A DNA stretch of 60,245 bases, taken from contig CAJWQP010000006.1 of NCBI GenBank assembly GCA_913045445.1, forward strand, positions 1-60,245, given 5' to 3'. A model generated the notes under the pieces. It saw nothing but the letters and a program-made list of their open reading frames with translations, ran no database searches and had not been told where the DNA came from. The position numbers and the translations under genes were made by a program. This document shows, in pieces, positions 54,901 to 60,245 of the stretch; within the stretch, counting starts at the first letter, position 1, and each line of letters starts with the position of its first letter. Origin of the DNA: an uncultured Nitrospina sp. (GTDB taxonomy: Bacteria; Nitrospinota; Nitrospinia; Nitrospinales; VA-1).

Positions 54901-55183
54901 ACCTCTGAACAAGCAGGCACTGCAAAATATTGTTTTTGGTTATCGCGGCAGGGGAGAGCCTGCGGAAGTGTTGGACTACGGCAATCGCTACGCTATGGTG
55001 GACCCTGAAGACATCAATTTGCAATATATGATGGGGGAAACTTTTGCGAAGACCCTTCGTTGCGGACAGGCGGTTCCCTATTTACAGCAGGTATTGAAGA
55101 AGGACGATACCTACCGTAATACCCAGTCTCTATTGAATGAATGTCTATCCCGAGAAGTGCAAGAAGAGGGCGCAGGTAACTAG
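51920..55183 (+). CDS. MFS-like / spermidine-synthase-like / TPR fusion protein
   Basis: The 1087-aa product (ATG 51920 chosen; the track GTG at 51875 precedes it) has three parts. Residues 1 to about 475 hold many membrane helices with the 'fused MFS/spermidine synthase' wording (FLFSGITALIYEVVWTRMLS, GFTALAYEVLWTRLLV). About 490-760 is an aminopropyltransferase-like Rossmann domain with VLVVCFGTGQTTGA near 556, then VDLSESVFKAG, DGRNHLLTS and DVITSEPPPP. From about 865 come TPR-like helices (NLGHAYYQIGEYEKSFGIL). Substrates of this family are mostly unknown. It overlaps the remnant on the other strand by 4 bases. Confidence 0.85.
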   Translation: MNRSPIVYFLFLFSGITALIYEVVWTRMLSLVFGHTVFSVSVVLAAFMAGLGFGSYYFGCAIDRIWEGNKAFSEENWDENLPEDWKALTPLLIYGWIEILIFVFCAIVSLILFEFSVVYSWLSAFIPESLVVQNIVKAVTAFGLMFIPASLMGATLPIISKYYITDNTRLGTQMGILYGINTLGAASGCLLAGFFLIGTFGVLQTVLGAAVMNLFVGVCAIRIYQESRGSSSSLRLPRFKLPSFKWTKEQKEWMAISFACGFTALAYEVLWTRLLVFSISSTVYSFSMMLAVFLLGITLGSLLMVPVFRSSLNLRTVLICLQAGIGFYVIGSLYNMEQLLSSPWNSYSLQNPGVVFGRYFMDSAALILLPTVALGMSFPILIKMISGGHEHVGRGTGQIYGANTLGAIFGSLVAGFLFLPGLGSERSLLLVATLNLIMVMYLFRTGSYLTTTLRKMLTVVLAAIIVVVNMGVPSNLLDQFFMRDSTGRKDISKLLYFEEGLTDTVAVFEDDYGILDPEAKRLVTNGISMSAVNFIASRYMKLLAHIPILLVENPEDVLVVCFGTGQTTGAAGVHPHVKSVDSVDLSESVFKAGHVFASHNYSALDNEKINLILQDGRNHLLTSRKMYDVITSEPPPPRTAFTVNLYTREYYELAQNHLKSGGIMTQWIPLHSQGKDEVFMHFKTFLSVFPHAMAWMPVANEIILIGSNSPIEMDLEKLKGRFSDPIVSRAMKEIQVPDALSFLGNIWFLEDQMNDLSLGQPVITDNRPAIEFYLDLGKVIGVYGREDFVFTRAPFRKIVGRISGMTYDDQKNLETIYDAMDLYQRGVMYGNREQLLEALVKLGDNDLVRYHLQAGTKQVSALIKEVSTNPANLEALLNLGHAYYQIGEYEKSFGILQIVLEKEAANSFANLYSALNLMELGRREEAKAFFKTASKNNRGQFGSVMQEFALVDLHAKLDADPKNPGLLNAVARFYNIKKEYQKSLDYSFQVLEKEPLNKQALQNIVFGYRGRGEPAEVLDYGNRYAMVDPEDINLQYMMGETFAKTLRCGQAVPYLQQVLKKDDTYRNTQSLLNECLSREVQEEGAGN

Positions 55184-55643
55184 GAGGCCAGTTTTGCCGA
55201 TTCAAGGGGAGATTTAAGAGGAGAGTCGATGTGTTTTTCGCTTGCGGTGCGGAATATTTTAAGTAAATGTTCTTCTCCGTCAGTTTCTGTGGAGTCGGCG
55301 AGACGGTTTACGATTTTAACCATTTCCGGTAATACTTTTTTGAACGCATCGACCAGACGTGGTTCGAAGCCTGTTCCTTTTTTCTCCTTCAACGATTTCT
55401 ATTTTGGGCCTTTTTTAACTGATCGATGACCTCGGACCCGTTTACATGCGGTATATTCAAATCCAGTAAAACCAGATCCGGGCGATATTCATCGTAGGTC
55501 GTTACCGCCAAACGGGAATTGCTGATACTCTTTATATTATTGAATCCGCTTCCTTTTAAAACACGTTCCAGGATAGCAATATTCCCTGACTCGTCATCAA
55601 TGATCAGAATCCTTCCGTCGGCCACTTCCCTTTTTGCCATCAT
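55180..55643 (-). pseudogene. internally deleted REC / HD-GYP response regulator
   Basis: Two short ORFs meet at 55389-55392 with a TTGA overlap. The first (84 aa) is the front part of a receiver domain: ILIIDDESGNIAILERVLKG and PDLVLLDLNIPHVNG, ending QLKKAQNRNR. The second (70 aa) is KKGTGFEPRLVDAFKKVLPE, which is the usual end of an HD-GYP c-di-GMP phosphodiesterase (G-x-FDP-LVDAF). The rest of REC and the catalytic HD-GYP centre are gone, so a deletion of several hundred bases plus a frame change is implied. The promoter-like sequence upstream (55718-55744) is still present. It cannot degrade c-di-GMP. Confidence 0.7.
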
Positions 55644-55717
55644 AAGAATTCATATTCTGACCCATTGTTTCTATTGGCTAAGCCATATTTACATTTACAG
55701 GCAATACCATTATATTA

Positions 55718-55744
55718 AATATAGTCCATTGCTTAAATTGTCAA
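55718..55744 (-). promoter_or_regulatory. candidate promoter of the deleted regulator gene
   Basis: On the minus strand, perfect TTGACA (55739-55744) and TATATT (55718-55723) are separated by only 15 bases, shorter than ideal; a TATAAT lies a little further on. Confidence 0.3.
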
Positions 55745-55813
55745 TATCTAAAGGTGTTTTCAGTAAAAAAATGACAGACAGTGATGGGGGGGGGTAGATG
55801 CTTTTACTTAAAG

Positions 55814-57034
55814 TCATTTCCAGAGCTTTAAACGCTTGAGTATTGAACCCAAAGCATTTGTAATTTTTCCCATCAAGTATTTCGGCCGGGCAAATAATTT
55901 GTCGTGAGTTTCAAATAATAATTTCGGGATATTCAAATTCTCAGGACAGCGGGGGAGGCAGTCTCCGCATTCTGTGCAATGGAAAGAAAAAGTACCGGGA
56001 AACCAATGTCCCTGTCCTTCAAGCATGTTATAGCGGAAGCGCCCGTAATCTATCATGTCATAACCTTCGAGGAGGTTTCTGAAGCGGAGGATTTCTGGAA
56101 TATTTATATTTTCCGGACAGGGCATGCACTTATCGCAAAGAGTGCATAGGCCATGGACTCTTTCCAGTTGAGAATCCATTTTTTGTTTGATCCCTGAAAA
56201 CTGCCGATTGGAGTCTTTTCCCTGAACCAACAGAGCCAGATTCTGGGAGAAATGTTCTGGCTCGTGCATGCCCATGCTCAATGTCGTGATCTGGGGATGA
56301 GACAGACAAAATTTACCGTTGAACTGGACCGGGGTATCAGGCTGGCAAAGCTGTTCGACTTTTGCCGAAGGCTTCCATAGCATCCCCCCTTTCTCATTGG
56401 GAGAAATGATAAAAACGCCCATATCCATTGCATCGGCTAATTGCACGGCTGGGAAATTACGCTGGAAAAAATAGTAATAATGAAGATTGAGGAAACTGAA
56501 TAAATCCGTTCGCATAGCTTCTAATATGATGTCAAGCGGACCATGTGTTGAAAATCCTATATGACGAATCAAACCTTCATCCTTCAGTTTGTGTAATGTT
56601 TCCACTGGTCCATTTTTTTGCACCGCGGCGTTAAGCAGGTCTTTGTTGTTGATGCCGTGCCACCCGTAAAAATCTACATATTCCAGTTGGAGCGCATTGA
56701 GCTGTTCTTCGACCAGTTTACGGGTATCGTCACCGGTCATAGGCGCCCCCTTGGTCATCATCTTGTACGTTGTTCGGGGAACGTCCATTTCCTTCAGGGC
56801 GCGACCGAATAGATGCTCGCTTTTCATGTAGCCGTGGGCAGTTTCAATATGATTGATCCCTAAATCCAACGCCATGCGCGTTGTGGAAATACAATGTTGA
56901 ATGGACTCTTTGGGCAGGTGATTTCGTGGCGGACTCCATCCGTATTTAAATCTCATTCCCCCAAGTGTGATGACGGAAATTTGTTCTTCGGTTTTTCCAA
57001 ATCGCCTGTATTCCATGGGAGGGTAAGAGTTCAT
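55814..57034 (-). CDS. aldo/keto reductase with C-terminal 4Fe-4S domain (COG1453)
   Basis: The 406-aa protein has an aldo-keto reductase barrel: YRRFGKTEEQISVITLGGMRF, the catalytic Asp/Tyr region ALDLGINHIETAHGYMKSE, DFYGWHGIN, and GFSTHGPLDIIL. From about 290 there is a ferredoxin-like tail with eight Cys in two groups, CTLCDKCMPCPENINIPEI and CTECGDCLPRCPENLNIPKL, which would bind two 4Fe-4S clusters. This is the 'predicted oxidoreductase of the aldo/keto reductase family' class, often in anaerobes. The clusters may shuttle electrons to the NADP-binding barrel. Substrate unknown. Confidence 0.9.
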   Translation of the reverse strand: MNSYPPMEYRRFGKTEEQISVITLGGMRFKYGWSPPRNHLPKESIQHCISTTRMALDLGINHIETAHGYMKSEHLFGRALKEMDVPRTTYKMMTKGAPMTGDDTRKLVEEQLNALQLEYVDFYGWHGINNKDLLNAAVQKNGPVETLHKLKDEGLIRHIGFSTHGPLDIILEAMRTDLFSFLNLHYYYFFQRNFPAVQLADAMDMGVFIISPNEKGGMLWKPSAKVEQLCQPDTPVQFNGKFCLSHPQITTLSMGMHEPEHFSQNLALLVQGKDSNRQFSGIKQKMDSQLERVHGLCTLCDKCMPCPENINIPEILRFRNLLEGYDMIDYGRFRYNMLEGQGHWFPGTFSFHCTECGDCLPRCPENLNIPKLLFETHDKLFARPKYLMGKITNALGSILKRLKLWK

Positions 57035-57206
57035 GGGTTCTCTGTGTATGATTACTTTTGTTTAAGATGAACTTCGGATTCGAATGGCCCACTAAAATGC
57101 TATTGCTTCAATATCATAGGAAAAATGAAAGGTATCGTATACAATAATAAAGTTGGCACGAGAATTTGCCATGTGTTATTTCCCCTGATATTTTATTTGT
57201 TGTTTT

Positions 57207-57512
57207 ATGTCGACTTTTAAATTCCTGCATTGTTCTGATTTACACATTGATAGTCCTTTCAAAGGATTATCCTCGGTGTGCTCTTCTCAGGCTGAACGAT
57301 TTCGCAACTCGACCCATCTCGCCTTTCAAAATGTTATCAAGCTTGCTCTCAAGGATGATGTTTTTGTGAATTTTGATGATGACCGTAACGATCAGATGAT
57401 TGGTCTGGTACAGCATTTTGCCAAATCACGACAAGTTGTGGTTCTCACTTGTCATAGACGTATTTTTGAAGAGTATTCCTCCAAAGGGGCCAACCCCGTA
57501 ACTGTGGGATGA
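57207..57512 (+). pseudogene. chimeric remnant: SbcD/YhaO-like head joined to SbcC/YhaN-like tail
   Basis: Of the 101 residues, 1-50 are the start of a DNA-repair metallophosphoesterase (FKFLHCSDLHIDSPFKGL, AFQNVIKLALKD), and 51-101 are the end of an SMC-like ATPase from its Walker B/D-loop onward (DVFVNFDDDRND, QVVVLTCHRR, then a short GANPVTV). The junction is at residue 50 (about 57356). In a YhaO-YhaN or SbcD-SbcC pair the two genes are adjacent in this order, so one deletion inside the pair gives exactly this protein. Neither active centre survives. It is in frame, so a short product may still be made. Confidence 0.75.
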
Positions 57513-57535
57513 TGGTGCCCTGAATGGAAATTTTC

Positions 57536-58840
57536 ATGAAATATATACGGGTATTTCTATTCGCAGGTATTATTGCTTTTCTTTCCCCATATAAATCCTT
57601 TGCAAATTCTCAGAACACTTTTAACCAACTGATTCTCGCTAAGAGTTCTTTGGAGTCCAGATTTAATGTGCAGTCTGTTGAATGTTTTCCGTTCAAAGAG
57701 AACATTGGTTTTACTGAGGACCAGATTCCGCTCATTAAGAACTGCCTTGCGGGAGTTCGACTCCTAACATCGGCGTTGGATAGTGTGGTAGACCCAGAAA
57801 TTCATACCGTGGGTATCAGTACGCGTTTCCTGAGGACTGGTGGATTCAACACCGTGTTGATTCCGTGGAACGCCTCATTGCCGGAGACAGTCGCTTTTCT
57901 GGAAAATAGATTATCAAAAGAAAAGCAGGGTCTTTTCCTCGCCAAAATTTCTACGCTGAAAAGAAAAATAAATTTAAAACTAAGGATCCCTTCCCTTTAT
58001 TGTTCACAGCGTATTTCTAACGAGCAGTGCATGGCGGGGTACGAGAGTTTGTCGTCAGTTGAGATGCCTCCCGGCGCTAAACCTGTCCGGTGGAAGGAAA
58101 TTGTGTTGGATAATGAACGAGGGCTGGGTGAAAATTCGCATTCATATCGGATTAATTACCATGCTTCCTCGGAAGAAATGTTTGCAATTCTTCTGATGGA
58201 TCCGCAAAAGGAATGGTCATTTCGCAAGAGAATGTATGATGATATCAAGTCAAAGTTTAAGGGAGCCTTTGAGAAGCGACTTCAGGTTGCTACTTATTTT
58301 TGCTCAACGGAATTAACGGTTAAAAATTGTCTGGAGGGAATAGCCAGTTTGTCTCAGGCCAGCGAAAGGCAGGTTATGCGAATGAAGGCCTGGGGTGAGG
58401 TGGTCATCGATGAATACAATACATTTATCAAAGACGATTTCGACGTTTCGATCAGGTTTGATTTGCCAACGGATGAATTGGTGAGTTATTTTTCATCTAA
58501 GGAGAACCGGGCAGAAGCAACCGAAAATGCGGTGCTTGTGGAAAAACTTGAAAAGCGCACGTTGAATAATCCGAGCGGACTCCGTGCCGTTTGTGACTTG
58601 GATGGGATGCGCTCAAGATTGTGCGTGGGAGCTTTTAAAGATTTTATCAGTTTTGTGTCAAGTCATAGAGACTACAGGGTAAAAGAGCCGTGGGAGAGTG
58701 TGATGTTTATTGATGGAACACAGCTTGCCCGGGTTAACTTCGCTTTGAATTCACCGCCCCGTCATTCATATATCTATATCGATGCCGCGAGTGGTGCCGA
58801 GGAACTGCAAACTCACCTGATGAGGTTTGGGAAACAATAG
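57536..58840 (+). CDS. secreted protein with repeated Cys-pair units
   Basis: The 434-aa product (ATG 57536 with GGAAA upstream; ATG 57524 is the track start) has a signal peptide (VFLFAGIIAFLSPYKSFANS). Four units begin with a Cys pair: CFPFKENIG...KNCLAGV, YCSQRISNEQCMAGY, FCSTELTVKNCLEGI and VCDLDGMRSRLCVGA. Each is followed by a strand/helix section of about 70-90 residues, with a W in the middle (RWKEIVL, AWGEVVI, PWESVMFI). The pattern points to about four copies of one disulfide-bonded domain outside the cytoplasm. I do not know the family. The gene follows the chimeric remnant directly. Confidence 0.65.
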   Translation: MKYIRVFLFAGIIAFLSPYKSFANSQNTFNQLILAKSSLESRFNVQSVECFPFKENIGFTEDQIPLIKNCLAGVRLLTSALDSVVDPEIHTVGISTRFLRTGGFNTVLIPWNASLPETVAFLENRLSKEKQGLFLAKISTLKRKINLKLRIPSLYCSQRISNEQCMAGYESLSSVEMPPGAKPVRWKEIVLDNERGLGENSHSYRINYHASSEEMFAILLMDPQKEWSFRKRMYDDIKSKFKGAFEKRLQVATYFCSTELTVKNCLEGIASLSQASERQVMRMKAWGEVVIDEYNTFIKDDFDVSIRFDLPTDELVSYFSSKENRAEATENAVLVEKLEKRTLNNPSGLRAVCDLDGMRSRLCVGAFKDFISFVSSHRDYRVKEPWESVMFIDGTQLARVNFALNSPPRHSYIYIDAASGAEELQTHLMRFGKQ

Positions 58841-58980
58841 GGTTTGAAGTATATGGACAAGCCCTCTCGCTTAAGGCTGAGAACCGTTGTGTATGGAAGA
58901 ATTCTAGGGTTTTTTAGGGTTTCTTATAAATCTTTACTAAAAAGTAAGTTTTTTAATTCAAGGAGGAAGGTGAGTAACAG

Positions 58981-60009
58981 ATGATGGAAGACTCAATTTA
59001 TATAGGAGTTGCTTTTATTATTGGGGGAGTCCTTGTGTGGCTCTTGTTTAAACTAAAAGGTGGTGAGGGTAATATCCTAATCCAAAACCAACTAAAAGAT
59101 ATTAGAGATGTTCTTGACCGAAAACTTGGTGAATCCCATGAATCAATGAGAACACAGATCGGTGAATCAAACAAATTAATCCGTGATATTACTTCCAAAA
59201 TGACCCATTTAGAAGGTACTAATGAAAAAGTCCTAAACATAGCGGATCAGTTAAAGGTCCTTCAAAATACTCTATTAAATCCTAAACAACGTGGTGTGTT
59301 GGGTGAAGTTATTCTTGAATCTGTTCTAAACAACGTTCTTCCCAGTAAGCATTTTGAAATGCAATATAAATTCAATGATGGTGAAATCGTTGATGCTGCT
59401 ATTTTTATGGGTGACGTCAATTCGAGAAAGATTTTGCCTGTAGATTCCAAATTTCCTCTCGAAAATTATAACCGGTTTGTTAAGGCATCCGACAAAGTCG
59501 AGAAAGCAAGTCTAGAAAATGAATTTGCAAAGGATGTTAAAAACCGAATCAATGAAACGTCGAAGTATGTCCGCCCGAATGAAGGTACCTTCGATTTTGC
59601 GTTCATGTTTATTCCCTCTGAAGCCATTTATTACGACCTTCTAATTAACGATGTTGGTTCAGGAAGTTCTAGTCGTGATCTGATTAATTATGCTTTTGAA
59701 AAGCAAGTTATTATTGTGGCTTCTACCTCTATGATGGCATACCTCCAAACCATTCTGCACGGACTAAGGGCATTACAAATTGAGGAGTCAGCCAAAGAAA
59801 TTCGTTCTCGTGTAGAAGAACTCGGGAGACATATAGGCAGTTATGATGAGTATATGCAAAAACTAGGAAAATCTTTAGGAACAACTGTTAACCACTACAA
59901 CCATGCTTATAAAGAACTAAACAAGATTGACAAGGATGTCCTGCGAATAACCGATGATTCAATTGGTATTGAACCTGAAATTGTCGACAAACCTCATTTA
60001 GATGAATAG
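58981..60009 (+). CDS. rmuC: RmuC-family DNA recombination protein
   Basis: RmuC proteins limit DNA inversions and may be nucleases acting at replication forks. The 342-aa protein has an N-terminal membrane helix (IYIGVAFIIGGVLVWLLF), a coiled-coil region (residues about 35-95), and the PD-(D/E)xK-like RmuC domain with LLNPKQRGVLGEVILESVL, KILPVDSKFPLENYNRF and FMFIPSEAIYYDLL. It is somewhat shorter than the E. coli protein. AGGAGG lies about 12 bases before the ATG. The gene is visibly AT-richer than its neighbours, and lies next to a tRNA gene, so it may have been acquired. Confidence 0.9.
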   Translation: MMEDSIYIGVAFIIGGVLVWLLFKLKGGEGNILIQNQLKDIRDVLDRKLGESHESMRTQIGESNKLIRDITSKMTHLEGTNEKVLNIADQLKVLQNTLLNPKQRGVLGEVILESVLNNVLPSKHFEMQYKFNDGEIVDAAIFMGDVNSRKILPVDSKFPLENYNRFVKASDKVEKASLENEFAKDVKNRINETSKYVRPNEGTFDFAFMFIPSEAIYYDLLINDVGSGSSSRDLINYAFEKQVIIVASTSMMAYLQTILHGLRALQIEESAKEIRSRVEELGRHIGSYDEYMQKLGKSLGTTVNHYNHAYKELNKIDKDVLRITDDSIGIEPEIVDKPHLDE

Positions 60010-60028
60010 ACGATAAGAGGTAGAAATA

Positions 60029-60181
60029 TTGCTAAAAATAATAAAAGTTCTAAAAAAAATATTTTTGATTATCTTTTTAATTATAACCGGTGCGGCGTTA
60101 GTAGGGCTGATAAATCGTTCTCCAAATGCGGGTGGGGGTGTTTTTGCAACTATATTATCTAGTATACCCTTTGATGGTTAG
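60029..60181 (+). CDS. 50-aa small membrane protein after rmuC
   Basis: Not in the ORF track. A TTG at 60029 follows AGAGG at eight bases. The 50-codon frame encodes a basic start (LLKIIKVLKK), one membrane helix at about 11-31 (IFLIIFLIITGAALVGLI), and a Gly-rich tail ending SSIPFDG, with TAG at 60179. It starts 19 bases after the rmuC stop and is probably in the same transcript. Function unknown; the AT-rich composition is like that of rmuC. Confidence 0.5.
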   Translation: MLKIIKVLKKIFLIIFLIITGAALVGLINRSPNAGGGVFATILSSIPFDG

Positions 60182-60191
60182 ACAATTAAAG

Positions 60192-60245
60192 TGGTGGGAC
60201 GGGACGGAATCGAACCGCCGACACGAGGATTTTCAGTCCTCTGCT
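60192..60245 (-). tRNA. tRNA-Phe (GAA), 3' portion
   Basis: On the minus strand the sequence ends GTCCCACCA, with CCA encoded at 60192-60194. The T arm is GGCGG-TTCGATT-CCGTC, and the anticodon arm is GAGGA-CTGAAAA-TCCTC, giving anticodon GAA for phenylalanine. The D arm and acceptor 5' strand lie beyond the window. Confidence 0.92.

Noticed and set aside
58853-58984. 43-aa basic ORF before rmuC, ending in an ATGA overlap
   Set aside because: The overlap is suggestive, but there is no convincing ribosome site and the Arg/Lys/Phe-rich translation looks like AT-rich leader sequence.
1-60245. CRISPR array, IS element or prophage
   Set aside because: I saw no regularly spaced repeats, transposase, integrase or phage structural gene in any frame.

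Overview
The window reads as chromosomal DNA of a Gram-negative (diderm) bacterium. Outer-membrane and periplasmic genes are scattered through it: a PagL-type lipid A deacylase, BamE-like and MBL-fold lipoproteins, a periplasmic M48 protease, a PBP4-type carboxypeptidase and the murein-recycling ligase Mpl. Most genes are housekeeping, packed on both strands, with roughly balanced base composition by eye. Several families (DUF6178-like protein, UPF0182, tandem PCP_red domains, response regulator with an acidic tail) would fit Nitrospinota, Desulfobacterota or a related marine lineage. That placement is inference only. No phage, insertion sequence, integrase or CRISPR array was seen.

Layout. 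1-7.3 kb: start of an unknown leftward gene, pgeF, a DUF6178-like gene, a 53-aa ORF and purH, then a start-less coding remnant, then a leftward operon SH3 protein > M48 protease > HAMP membrane protein. 7.5-11.6 kb: leftward tatA, ECF sigma and anti-sigma pair, bifunctional-nuclease-family gene with a near-consensus promoter, nadK and a peptidoglycan amidase. 11.8-17.6 kb: PagL-like protein, a large RND/MMPL exporter and a two-domain aldolase/dehydrogenase. 17.8-22.5 kb: purS-purQ-purL-purF, the FGAM and amidophosphoribosyl steps, with a REP-like hairpin between purS and purQ. With purH this supplies five purine genes. 22.5-34 kb: UPF0182 protein, thioredoxin-like protein, a radical SAM enzyme, a radical-SAM-like protein lacking the canonical cluster motif, mpl, a HAD phosphatase, two lipoproteins, a PfkB kinase and a frameshifted cytochrome c. 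34-45.5 kb: dacB, an Asn/Gly/Arg-rich protein, pepF, valS, an acidic-tailed response regulator, a degenerate PHP-SH3 protein and a methyltransferase.

45.8-60.2 kb: an ABC-F ATPase, an oppB/oppC permease pair with a leftover copy of the oppC 3' end, a Nif3-family gene, a triple-PCP_red protein coupled to an untracked 41-aa membrane protein, and a 1087-aa MFS/spermidine-synthase/TPR fusion. Two genes here have been collapsed by internal deletion: a REC...HD-GYP regulator, and an SbcD/YhaO-like plus SbcC/YhaN-like pair. Then come an aldo-keto reductase with ferredoxin tail, a secreted Cys-repeat protein, an AT-richer rmuC with a small membrane protein, and the 3' part of tRNA-Phe at the right edge.

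The most noteworthy points are the triple-PCP_red/mini-membrane-protein pair, the chimeric nuclease remnant, the cytochrome c frameshift at a five-base homopolymer, the Asn/Gly-rich protein with a conserved-looking C-terminal domain, and the secreted Cys-repeat protein. No complete new defence or mobile system is evident.
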